From positions 1-23,164 of the forward strand of contig JAFCCM010000030.1 of the NCBI GenBank assembly GCA_017610225.1: DNA of 23,164 bases, read 5' to 3'. The DNA is from Candidatus Aenigmatarchaeota archaeon (lineage in GTDB: Archaea > Aenigmatarchaeota > Aenigmatarchaeia > CG10238-14). The notes under the pieces are model-generated. The model was not told the origin of the DNA, ran no database searches, and saw nothing but the letters and a program-made list of their open reading frames with translations. This document shows positions 1 to 7,453 of the stretch, piece after piece (position 1 is the first letter of the stretch; each line of letters begins with the position of its first letter). A program made the translations under genes and the position numbers.

Positions 1-78
1 CCAGCACAGCAACTAGCACCTCAGACTAATCAGCAGGCACCTGCACCAACTTTTAACTTTGAAGATATTAATTTCTAA
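1..78 (+). CDS. C-terminal end of a possible single-stranded DNA-binding protein (partial)
   Basis: Only the last 25 codons and a TAA stop lie in the window; the start is upstream. The tail is rich in Pro, Gln and Ala and ends in FNFEDINF. This layout, a disordered Q/P linker followed by a short acidic tip ending in Phe, is the C-terminal pattern of bacterial and phage SSB proteins, where the tip recruits replication and repair partners. The neighbouring recombination genes are consistent with SSB. The OB-fold is not visible, so this is an inference from 25 residues, and another protein with an acidic tail is possible. Confidence 0.45.
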   Translation, partial: PAQQLAPQTNQQAPAPTFNFEDINF

Positions 79-95
79 ATAAAGAGATATATTAA

Positions 96-923
96 ATGAT
101 AAAACTATGTGATTATGGTTGTGGGCAAGTAGCAAATTATTATTTTAAATATGCTAAAAAATGGTGTTGTGAAAATTTTACATCAAAATGTCCGAATATT
201 AGAAAGAAAAATAGTTTAAATCATTTAAAAAATAATATATCTTTATCAATTAAAACTAATGATTTATGTTCATATGGTTGTGGTAAGAGAGCAAAATATT
301 TAATTAAAGGTTCAAAAAAATTATGTTGTTCTAAGACACCACAATCATGTGAATATATAAAATATATTAATTGGTATACCCATAGAACCACATTGTTAGA
401 ATTAAATAAAAAATATCCATTTTTTAGTAAAATTGAAAATCTTAGAGAAAATAATAAAGGAGAAATAGAAGTTCAATGTAAACAATGTAGTTGTTGGTTT
501 AAACCAGGAAGAGATCAATTAAGATCTAGAATTAATCATCTTGAACATAATGATGGAAATGGTGGATCATATTTATATTGTTCAAATATATGTAAAGAAA
601 AATGTCCATCATATAATATTAAATATGCTAAAATTAATAATAATATAAGTATTTATCATACTATAGAATATAAAGAATGGAAAAAAGAAATATTTAGAAG
701 ACAATTAATAGAAAATGATGTTAATGAATGTGAACTATGTGGTAATAAAATTTTAAACCAATTAGTTCCACATCATGAAAAACCTATATCAACGCATCCA
801 CATTTAGTTTTTGATCCAGATAATGGTATTGTTGTATGTGGAAATAATTCTATTAAAAAATGTCATTCTAAATTACATAATGGCGAGTGTTCATCATATG
901 AATTGAATTTAAAAAGATGTTAA
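96..923 (+). CDS. HNH homing endonuclease with two Cys4 zinc fingers
   Basis: 275 aa. The N-terminus holds two copies of a small Cys4 module of the form C-x3-C-G...C-C...C: residues 5-32 (C5, C9, C24/C25, C32) and 58-85 (C58, C62, C77/C78, C85). A middle region with C128, C131, C162 and C166 looks like another metal site. The C-terminal HNH nuclease has CELC (212-215), a catalytic HH pair (226-227), DPDNG (240-244) and closing C248 and C256/H257. It is a clear paralogue of the endonuclease at 6491-7453, which has only one finger. It is free-standing between an SSB-like gene and an AAA+ gene, as expected for a mobile homing gene that would cut DNA lacking the insertion. The start has only a weak upstream AAAGAGA. 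The zinc fingers presumably add DNA-site recognition (inference). Confidence 0.85.
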   Translation: MIKLCDYGCGQVANYYFKYAKKWCCENFTSKCPNIRKKNSLNHLKNNISLSIKTNDLCSYGCGKRAKYLIKGSKKLCCSKTPQSCEYIKYINWYTHRTTLLELNKKYPFFSKIENLRENNKGEIEVQCKQCSCWFKPGRDQLRSRINHLEHNDGNGGSYLYCSNICKEKCPSYNIKYAKINNNISIYHTIEYKEWKKEIFRRQLIENDVNECELCGNKILNQLVPHHEKPISTHPHLVFDPDNGIVVCGNNSIKKCHSKLHNGECSSYELNLKRC

Positions 924-937
924 GAAAGGAAATTAAA

Positions 938-2161
938 ATGTCCAATGAAGAACAAAAATACTTTGAGAGATTAAATATTCCAGTACTTTCAATTGAAGGT
1001 ATTAAGAATTTAATTAAAGATGATGTTGTAGATACAATCAAATGTTGGGAGATGGGAAGAGATATTGATAAACAATGTTTTCATATTATTGGTCCTGCTG
1101 GTGTCGGCAAAACTGCTATATGTGATCAGTTAAGAGAAGAGTTATCAGAAATCACTAAAAAAGATTTTCAAATGATAATGGTTAAATCTCCAGTATTATC
1201 AAGAGATGATCTTATGATTCCATTTCCAGTTGTTGATGGTGGAAAGAAAACATTTGAAATGCTTTATTCTGATTTTGTTCCAGACGGTGAAGGTACATAT
1301 GGATTATTTGTTATTGATGAATGTTCAAGAGGTGATCATTCATTACAACAATTATTTTGGCAAGTACAGAATGAATATACAGTTCATTTAAAACCATTTC
1401 CAAAAGGTTGGTTTGTTATAACAACGGATAACCCAGATGATTCCGAATATCAGGTCGAGTCGATGGAAGATGCTGCCGGACTTCGAAGGCAACTTCATAT
1501 TTATACAGAAGTGAGTGTTAAAGACTTTTTAAGTTTTGGTAATAAAGTTGGTTTTCATCCATTAATCATTGAGTTTATTTCAGCTAATCCTGATTTTCTA
1601 TATGATTTTGACGCTCAGAAAATTGGTTCTGTATTTGCAAATCCAGCAAGTTATGAAAAACTTTCTAACCATCTTCATAAAATGGATAGAGATGGTAAAG
1701 GAAACTTTTCAAGAGATGACTTTTTAAGAATTGAAGCATTAGCATCTGGACTTTTGAATGTGAATAAAGCAAGAATGTTTGTTGAATTTGCAATGGAAGG
1801 AAAAGATATTAACCCAAAAGATATTTTCTTTGATTTACCTAAGGTTAGAAAACAACTCAAAAAATTAGTGACAAATAAAGACAATGCTGGAATCTCAAAG
1901 ATAATGACTGGTTTTATTAATTATCTTACAACTCAGTGTCCTCCATATGAAAAAGATGGAAAAGAATTGAGATATGTTGGTGAATATTTGGCTACTGTAC
2001 CTATTGATGCATCAGCTATATTCGTTACTTCAATTGATAGTTTTGGAAGAAATACCAAAGAGTTTAAGTATATGACTAATATGCATGTTGAATTATTAAA
2101 ACAACCAGAATATAAGTCTAACTTTTATGAGGCGGTAGTGAAATTATCTAATCAAAAATAA
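938..2161 (+). CDS. MoxR-type AAA+ ATPase
   Basis: 407 aa from the ATG at 938, which follows AAGGA at 926-930. An earlier in-frame ATG at 917 would overlap the endonuclease gene and lacks a good site. Walker A is GPAGVGKT (52-59). Walker B is LFVIDE (123-128). A sensor-like TDNP follows, then GLRRQ as a possible arginine finger region. This is the pattern of MoxR/RavA-like AAA+ proteins, which act as ATP-driven chaperones and are typically paired with a von Willebrand factor A protein. The next gene encodes exactly such a partner 12 bases downstream. The two probably form one remodelling complex in the cytoplasm; the client is unknown. Codons near 1441-1492 are unusually GC-rich compared with the rest of the gene. 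Confidence 0.85.
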   Translation: MSNEEQKYFERLNIPVLSIEGIKNLIKDDVVDTIKCWEMGRDIDKQCFHIIGPAGVGKTAICDQLREELSEITKKDFQMIMVKSPVLSRDDLMIPFPVVDGGKKTFEMLYSDFVPDGEGTYGLFVIDECSRGDHSLQQLFWQVQNEYTVHLKPFPKGWFVITTDNPDDSEYQVESMEDAAGLRRQLHIYTEVSVKDFLSFGNKVGFHPLIIEFISANPDFLYDFDAQKIGSVFANPASYEKLSNHLHKMDRDGKGNFSRDDFLRIEALASGLLNVNKARMFVEFAMEGKDINPKDIFFDLPKVRKQLKKLVTNKDNAGISKIMTGFINYLTTQCPPYEKDGKELRYVGEYLATVPIDASAIFVTSIDSFGRNTKEFKYMTNMHVELLKQPEYKSNFYEAVVKLSNQK

Positions 2162-2170
2162 AGAGGTGAT
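2161..2170 (+). promoter_or_regulatory. Ribosome binding site supporting a TTG start
   Basis: AAGAGGTGAT lies just upstream of the TTG at 2174. The nearby ATG at 2178 is in another frame, so this site decides a TTG start for the metallopeptidase/VWA gene. Confidence 0.6.
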
Positions 2171-2173
2171 GTA

Positions 2174-3595
2174 TTGAATGATTCAGGAGAACGATTAAAA
2201 AATCTAATTGCTCAAATGACAATTAGACCTGGTAATGAAAATATATCTTATAATTATTTCGGTTATATCTTTAGTCGTGTTAGAAGAGTTTCCGATGAAA
2301 ATCTGCCTTCTATAATGGGTGTTTGTCCAAGAATAGATGGAACGCTTGCTTTAGCATTTAATCCAACATACTTTGAAGGAACAACTGATAGGGTTCTTAG
2401 AAAAGTTATAGAACATGAAGGTATGCATGTATTAAATAAACATATTCCTAGATTGCTCAGAATTATAGCAAATGAACCAAATGAAAGAATGAAATTTGTT
2501 AAAGCTAGAATATGGAATACTGCTGCTGACTGTGCTGCTAATCCTCCTATTAATATGCCAAGACAGGTTATTATACGAAATAAACCTTGGAATAGTTGTT
2601 TTCCAGATTTATATGATCTGGAAGATGATAGATCAACAGAAGAGTATTATTTTAAACTTCTTGAGGATACTAAAAAGAAAGCTAAAGAGCAACAAAAAAA
2701 GTGTGATGACTGTGATGGTAAAGGTAGTAAAACAGATTGTCCATTTAGTGGGAAAGGCAAAGATGGTAAAAGTGAATGTACGATGCCAACATCTGGAGAT
2801 GGATTTCCTATTGATGGCGGTGCAGGACAAGACTATGATGTGATTGGAGATCATTCTAAGTGGGGAGATATATCTAAAGAAGTTGCTGATGGTAGTTCTC
2901 TTTCTAGAAAGATAGATGGTCATATCCAAGAAATAATTAAAGATTCAGTAAAGAATTTTAAACACAGACGTGGTTTTTTGCCAGGTCATATACAAAGTTT
3001 AATAGATTCAGCATTAGAACCGCCAAAAATTCCTTATTATCAGCTTATACAAAAATTGATAAAAGGGTCAAGGTATAGCAAATTTAAAAGATCTTTATCT
3101 AGAATTAATAGAAAGAGAACTTATGCTTTTGTTATTGATGAAGGTAATGCTCCAGCTATTTCACCATTTCCTGGTAAGACTCGAGATTTTACATTTAAGA
3201 TTGTTATCTTAATTGATACATCAGGTAGTATGAGTAATGATGATGTTAGAGAAGGTCTCTCAGGTTGTAAGAACATAATTGAAAAAGATAGACATTGTGA
3301 TGTAACAGTTCTTGAAAATGATACTTGTTTGCAAAAAGAGTATAAATTAAAAAGAGTTTCTGATATTCAATTTAACATAAGTGGAAGAGGTGGGACTCAT
3401 TTACAAGAGGGTCTTGAAAGGGCAAGACAAATTAATCCAGATGTAGTATTAGCATTTACTGATGGTTATTGTGAAAATGTAAATGATTATTCCAGAAAAG
3501 AATTACCTAAGAAAATTATTTGGGTAGTTCAAGAAGGTGGTACTATAGATACTATTAACCAAACAGGATATATTGTGAGGGTTGACAATGGCTGA
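2174..3595 (+). CDS. Metallopeptidase-like/VWA domain protein (DUF2201-like), partner of MoxR
   Basis: 473 aa, starting on TTG. The N-terminal half carries HEGMH at 81-85, the HExxH zinc-metallopeptidase signature. A middle segment (about 175-205) is rich in Cys, Gly and Lys (CDDC and further Cys), resembling a zinc-binding insert. The C-terminal third is a VWA-like domain with the MIDAS motif DTSGS (348-352), a later GGT and TDG. The order metallopeptidase-like then VWA-like matches the DUF2201 family, often encoded next to MoxR ATPases. The expected role is a substrate-binding or scaffolding partner of the upstream ATPase. Whether the HExxH is catalytically active is unknown. It ends on TGA, which shows TGA is a true stop in this genome. 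The stop overlaps the start of the next gene. Confidence 0.8.
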   Translation: MNDSGERLKNLIAQMTIRPGNENISYNYFGYIFSRVRRVSDENLPSIMGVCPRIDGTLALAFNPTYFEGTTDRVLRKVIEHEGMHVLNKHIPRLLRIIANEPNERMKFVKARIWNTAADCAANPPINMPRQVIIRNKPWNSCFPDLYDLEDDRSTEEYYFKLLEDTKKKAKEQQKKCDDCDGKGSKTDCPFSGKGKDGKSECTMPTSGDGFPIDGGAGQDYDVIGDHSKWGDISKEVADGSSLSRKIDGHIQEIIKDSVKNFKHRRGFLPGHIQSLIDSALEPPKIPYYQLIQKLIKGSRYSKFKRSLSRINRKRTYAFVIDEGNAPAISPFPGKTRDFTFKIVILIDTSGSMSNDDVREGLSGCKNIIEKDRHCDVTVLENDTCLQKEYKLKRVSDIQFNISGRGGTHLQEGLERARQINPDVVLAFTDGYCENVNDYSRKELPKKIIWVVQEGGTIDTINQTGYIVRVDNG

Positions 3596-3818
3596 ATTTT
3601 ATGATGAATTATTTGATGTATATGTGCCAGAAGATTATGATGTGGATATTATTTATCCAGATGGTACAAAAGATGAGATGTTCTTAATTGAGATTCCTAA
3701 AAGAGGGGATATTATTCGAGGGTATATTGTCAATAAAATAATTCCTTATGAAAAGAATAAAGAATTTGTATGTGAAGCAAGAATCGAATTAATAAGAAAA
3801 GAGGATTTCAAAAAATGA
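3588..3818 (+). CDS. Small hypothetical protein
   Basis: 76 aa from the ATG at 3588, preceded by GAGG at 3577-3580. An in-frame TTG at 3582 is less likely. The gene overlaps the end of the VWA gene and its own stop overlaps the next start (ATGA), so it belongs to the MoxR/VWA operon. The protein is acidic at the N-terminus, then predicted mostly beta-stranded with alternating hydrophobic residues and a short basic end. I do not recognise a family. Its tight coupling suggests an accessory to the ATPase/VWA pair, but this is guilt by association only. Confidence 0.7.
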   Translation: MAEFYDELFDVYVPEDYDVDIIYPDGTKDEMFLIEIPKRGDIIRGYIVNKIIPYEKNKEFVCEARIELIRKEDFKK

Positions 3819-4117
3819 AAAGTATTAATTATTACATTAGAAAAGGAAACCATCCAGTAACTGCTATTACAGTTCTTAAAAATGAAGATGTATTAGCAAG
3901 AGGAGTTGCTGTTTGTAATAAATGTGATCAATTTGTTAAATCATATGGTCGTGAGTTATCTAAAGATAGGGCAATAAAAGCTTTTAATAATGAAAAAAGT
4001 TTTGGGAAGATTAGACAGAAAATATTAGTTGATAAGAAACATCTTTTCAAATGTGAATTTATGCCTGAGTTAACTGAGTATGAAGTTGAGCTGCTCACTG
4101 ATCCTGTTGATAAATAA
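3815..4117 (+). CDS. Small hypothetical protein, last gene of the MoxR/VWA unit
   Basis: 100 aa. The ATG overlaps the previous stop (ATGA) and follows GAGGA at 3801-3805. The central part contains CNKCDQF and a further Cys near the C-terminus (FKCEF), possibly a small metal site but too few residues to be sure. The remainder is mixed charged, with a helix-like basic centre. I do not recognise a family. A strong hairpin follows the stop codon, consistent with this being the end of a transcription unit. Confidence 0.7.
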   Translation: MKSINYYIRKGNHPVTAITVLKNEDVLARGVAVCNKCDQFVKSYGRELSKDRAIKAFNNEKSFGKIRQKILVDKKHLFKCEFMPELTEYEVELLTDPVDK

Positions 4118-4128
4118 ATATTAATTCG

Positions 4129-4156
4129 TGTGGGGTATAATAGAGTATACCCCACA
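4129..4156 (+). terminator. Perfect 11-bp stem-loop between the MoxR/VWA and topoisomerase units
   Basis: TGTGGGGTATA (4129-4139) pairs perfectly with TATACCCCACA (4146-4156) around a 6-base loop. It lies in the 58-base gap after the 100-aa gene. There is no long T tract after it, so it could be a terminator, an mRNA processing or stability element, or an operator. The run of G and C is striking in such AT-rich DNA. Confidence 0.55.
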
Positions 4157-4175
4157 TTAATCTAAAGAGGTCTAT

Positions 4176-5990
4176 ATGGCAAAATCATATACTGCTGAAG
4201 ATATAAGAAAATTAGAACCAATGGAGCAAATACAAATTTCTCCAGGTATGTGGATTGGTCCAACTGATGATCCACATCATTTAGTTGAGGAAGCATTTGA
4301 TAATGCTCTTGATGAAGCTCAAGGCGGGCATGTTACTATTATTGCTGTAAAAATTGATACTAAAAAACATATATGTTCTATAATTGATAACGGAAGAGGT
4401 ATTCCAATATCTAAAAATGTTCCAATAGTTATTTCTACTGAATTATTCTCCGGTGCTAAATTTCAAGATAATAAGTCAGCATATGAAATAGCAAGTGGAC
4501 TACATGGAGTAGGATTAGTATGTGCTAATGCTTTAAGTGATCATTATTCAGTAGAGATATATAGAAATGATAAACATGCTTTATTTAGTTTTCAAAAAGG
4601 AAAATTAAAAAAGAAGTCTATTAAAACTAATAATGGTACAACTCCTTTCTCAACTAAGATAGAATTTAAACCATCAAAGAAAATATTTGATAATTTAATC
4701 CCTGATCTAAATAGGATTAAAAAGAGATTACAAATAGCATCTGCTGAGATGCAAAATGTTACCTTTGCTTTAATTGTTGATGATACAAAAGAAATATTTA
4801 AAATGTCAGTCAGTGATTATTTTGAGCAAAGGTGTTTACAAGGTAATAATATCTTAGCTAAACCTGTTTTATTTGAATCAAATATTAAACCAGAATCATT
4901 TAATGTAATGATGACATATGCTAAGAGTGGAACAATAACTCCGAAAGTATTATCATCTGTTAATTTACTACCTGTTGATAATGGTGGAACTCATGTTAAT
5001 TATCTTTATGAAATAATTAAAGGTTATTTTGTAGCTAAAGGTAAGAAACTGGGATATAAATTTGAGCCTCAAGATTGTCTAGTAGGTTTAAAAGCTTATA
5101 TAATGTTAAGTTTGAAAGAACCAAAATTTGCTGGACAAACCAAAGATAGACTCACCAATAACAAAACAACTATAGAAAGATTCGCAACTCAAATTAAAGC
5201 TCAATTAGAAACTCATTATAATGAAAATAAAAACCCAGATAAGAATGGAGAAGGTGATTTAGATAGAATATTATCTCATTTTCAAATTTATAGAGCAAAA
5301 TTAGATTCTAAAAAATTTAAGACTGCTACTGCTGGTAAAAGAGTTTCAACTAAATTTACAAAGTTAAGAGATTGTTCTAGTAAGTTTGGTGAGTTGTTTG
5401 TAGCTGAAGGGGAAAGTGCTAGTGGTGGACTACTTGTATGTAGAGATCCAAGGAAGCATGCTATATTACCATTGAAAGGTAAAATTCCAAGTGCAGCTAA
5501 TGCGAAAGATATTTTAAAGAATAAAGAAATTGGAGAACTTATTGGTTCATTTGGAACTGGAGTTGGTCCTGATTTTGATATTAATTCTTTAAAATATAGT
5601 AAAATAATTTGTGCGACAGACGCGGATGATGATGGACTTCATATCTTTGCATTATTGACTTTAGCTTTAGCTATATTAACTCCTGATATTATTAAAAATG
5701 GTCATTATTTCTATGCTGATACTCCTTTATATGCAATCAATGAAAAGAATAATTTTATGCCTTTGTGGACAACTAACGAGGTAACTAAAGCAAGAAATGA
5801 AAAGAAACCTTTATTACGTATTAAAGGGTTAGGAGAAATGAATCCTAACCAGTTGAAGGTTGTTTTAATTAATGAGAAGACGAGAAGATTGATACCAGTT
5901 ACTTATACAAGTGATTTGGATAAGATGGTTAAATTATTCTCTGATTCAAATGAAAAAAGAAAGTTGTTGGAGGGAACATGGATGATATAG
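4176..5990 (+). CDS. Type II DNA topoisomerase, large (GyrB/ParE-like, ATPase and Toprim) subunit
   Basis: 604 aa, close to the size of an undivided T4-type gp39. It hydrolyses ATP to drive DNA strand passage together with the small subunit at 7454-8779. The N-terminal GHKL ATPase shows E39 and N43 (EEAFDNALDE), DNGRG (71-75) and the lid GLHGVG (109-114). QTKDRL further on is the transducer QTK loop. The Toprim domain has EGES (411-414) and DADDD (482-486), which bind the catalytic metals. It is intact, unlike T4, where the gene is split into 39 and 60. AAAGAGG (4164-4170) precedes the ATG. The stop overlaps a new ATG at 5978. The Toprim motif codons are GC-rich (GCG ACA GAC GCG) compared with their surroundings. 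Confidence 0.92.
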   Translation: MAKSYTAEDIRKLEPMEQIQISPGMWIGPTDDPHHLVEEAFDNALDEAQGGHVTIIAVKIDTKKHICSIIDNGRGIPISKNVPIVISTELFSGAKFQDNKSAYEIASGLHGVGLVCANALSDHYSVEIYRNDKHALFSFQKGKLKKKSIKTNNGTTPFSTKIEFKPSKKIFDNLIPDLNRIKKRLQIASAEMQNVTFALIVDDTKEIFKMSVSDYFEQRCLQGNNILAKPVLFESNIKPESFNVMMTYAKSGTITPKVLSSVNLLPVDNGGTHVNYLYEIIKGYFVAKGKKLGYKFEPQDCLVGLKAYIMLSLKEPKFAGQTKDRLTNNKTTIERFATQIKAQLETHYNENKNPDKNGEGDLDRILSHFQIYRAKLDSKKFKTATAGKRVSTKFTKLRDCSSKFGELFVAEGESASGGLLVCRDPRKHAILPLKGKIPSAANAKDILKNKEIGELIGSFGTGVGPDFDINSLKYSKIICATDADDDGLHIFALLTLALAILTPDIIKNGHYFYADTPLYAINEKNNFMPLWTTNEVTKARNEKKPLLRIKGLGEMNPNQLKVVLINEKTRRLIPVTYTSDLDKMVKLFSDSNEKRKLLEGTWMI

Positions 5991-6133
5991 ATATAAATAT
6001 CCCATTACAAGATTGGATAAGTGATAATATATCTGAAAAGAAAATGTATTGGAAAGATTCCTGATCTCAACAAGTACAATTTGTAAGAGATGTAATTCCA
6101 AGATTTTTATGTAAACCAAATGGATCAGGTTAT
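5978..6133 (+). pseudogene. 5' part of a small gene interrupted by an in-frame TGA
   Basis: An ATG at 5978 overlaps the end of the topoisomerase large-subunit gene and follows GGAGGG (5969-5974, short spacing). It opens a frame of 28 codons ending in TGA at 6062-6064. The same frame then continues without a stop through 23 codons to the ATG at 6134 and on to 6490. The peptide before the TGA is MDDIDINIPLQDWISDN followed by a short charged stretch; the residues after it (SQQVQFVRDVIPRF) look like real protein. The simplest view is one gene of about 170 codons broken by a nonsense change, perhaps from TGG. Readthrough or a sequence error are alternatives. Other genes here end on TGA, so a recoded TGA throughout the genome is unlikely. 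Confidence 0.5.
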
Positions 6134-6490
6134 ATGTCAGTTAGAGAAAATATAACTGTTATAAGTACCCATATGTCAAAGAGTATAGATTTGCCAGTAT
6201 ATTGTATTAAAGCATATGATGATAAATTTATACTGAGAAATAATTGTTATGATTGGAAAATTTCAGTTGAAACTCATAATATTCATAATATTGATTTTGA
6301 AAAGTTGGGAATTATAGATAAAACATTTTCTCAGGTTCATCAAGTATATTGTGAAGGTTTTAAAGATGAATGGGTATATAAACCATATGCAAATGATAAA
6401 TGGAAATATACTGCTGAAATTAATGATGATTTTAAATTGAAATTATTCTTCTGGTTGATACAAATGAAAGATAAAATATGGGAGAAATAA
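6134..6490 (+). CDS. Hypothetical protein, probably the downstream part of a TGA-interrupted gene
   Basis: 118 aa from the ATG at 6134, with only a weak upstream AGG. The true start may be 5978 if the TGA at 6062 is read through or is an error. The protein is mixed, with several Trp, Tyr and Cys residues (for example DLPVYCIKAYDDKF), which argues for a folded domain and not noise. I do not recognise a family. It sits between the topoisomerase large subunit and an HNH endonuclease that begins directly after its stop. That position suggests it arrived with, or was displaced by, the endonuclease insertion (inference). Confidence 0.55.
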   Translation: MSVRENITVISTHMSKSIDLPVYCIKAYDDKFILRNNCYDWKISVETHNIHNIDFEKLGIIDKTFSQVHQVYCEGFKDEWVYKPYANDKWKYTAEINDDFKLKLFFWLIQMKDKIWEK

Positions 6491-7453
6491 ATGAAGGAGA
6501 AAAAATTATGTACATACGGTTGTGGAAAGGAAGCTAAATATTATTTTAAAAGTGTAGATAAATGGTGTTGTAGCAAAAGTCATAATAGTTGTCCAGAAAT
6601 GAAGAAAAAACAAGTTGAAGGCCATAAAGGATTTAAACATACAGAAGAAACAAAAGAAATACTTAGACAAAAATCCACAGGACATCCAGGATATTGGAAA
6701 GATAAAAAATTATCTATTAATGTAAGAAAAAAAATATCAATATCTAATACAGGAAATCATCATTCTGAAAAAACTAAAAAAAAATTATCTATAGCTTTTA
6801 AAGGAAAAAATAATCCAATGTTTGGAAAATATTGGAGTAAAGAAATGTTAATAAAAAGAAAATTATCTATTTCTCAAATTAAAAAACGTTATCCATTATT
6901 TGCTAAAATAGAAGAAATGAGATATAACCCTGATAAACCTGATGAAAAAGAAATTCAAGTGCATTGTAAAAATCACAATTGTTCTAACTCAAAAGAACAA
7001 GGTGGTTGGTTTACGTTAATAGGTACTCAATTAGATGGCAGAAGAGGATCAATAGAAGATGGTATTAATGCTTCATATTTTTACTGTTCAGAAAAATGTA
7101 AAGAAGAGTGTCCATTATATAATAAAACAGTTAATCAATTAATCAAAGAAGATCAAATAAATTCTGGACAAATTGAAGATTCATGGTATACTTCTCAAGA
7201 ATATCAAATTTGGAGAAATAAAGTTTTTGAGTTAGACAACAATAAGTGTGTCTATTGTGAACAACTAGCAACAATAGCACATCATATTTTACCTCAAAAG
7301 ATTTATCCAAATCTTAGTTTAGATCCAGAAAATGGTTTATCTGTTTGTTTAGATTGTCATTATAAATATGGACACAAAGGTGAATGTTCAACAGGAAATC
7401 TAAGTAAGTTAATATGTGAAAGAATAATTAGAATAAAAAGAAAGGAGAAATAG
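6491..7453 (+). CDS. HNH homing endonuclease with Cys4 zinc finger and NUMOD3 motifs
   Basis: 320 aa. The domains in order are a Cys4 finger at 7-34 (C7, C11, C26/C27, C34), repeated NUMOD3-type DNA-binding motifs at about 45-130 (HTEETKEIL, FKGKNNPMFGK), a Cys-rich middle (C159, C164, C199, C203), and HNH at 253-290 (CVYC, H264/H265, DPENG 278-282, C286, C289/H290). It shares its finger, middle region and nuclease with the 96-923 protein, but the NUMOD3 block is extra. It starts right after the previous stop, and its own stop abuts the ATG of the topoisomerase small subunit, so it interrupts the topoisomerase operon. GGAGA just upstream serves as its ribosome site. Homing into the topoisomerase locus parallels the T4 39/60 region, where mobA lies (established knowledge). 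Confidence 0.88.
   Translation: MKEKKLCTYGCGKEAKYYFKSVDKWCCSKSHNSCPEMKKKQVEGHKGFKHTEETKEILRQKSTGHPGYWKDKKLSINVRKKISISNTGNHHSEKTKKKLSIAFKGKNNPMFGKYWSKEMLIKRKLSISQIKKRYPLFAKIEEMRYNPDKPDEKEIQVHCKNHNCSNSKEQGGWFTLIGTQLDGRRGSIEDGINASYFYCSEKCKEECPLYNKTVNQLIKEDQINSGQIEDSWYTSQEYQIWRNKVFELDNNKCVYCEQLATIAHHILPQKIYPNLSLDPENGLSVCLDCHYKYGHKGECSTGNLSKLICERIIRIKRKEK

Noticed and set aside
1675..1884. Reverse-strand reading frames such as 1675-1884, 2633-2929, 8128-8373, 10130-10432 and 20586-20858
   Set aside because: They lie opposite well supported genes, have no ribosome sites and show low-complexity composition typical of shadows.
5992..5999. TATAAATA resembling a T4 late promoter; similar strings near 12412 and 15390
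   Set aside because: They lie inside or at the edges of genes and are expected by chance at this AT content.
6134..6490. Intein in the topoisomerase small subunit
   Set aside because: No intein block A or terminal His-Asn motif, and the frame does not continue into the topoisomerase gene.
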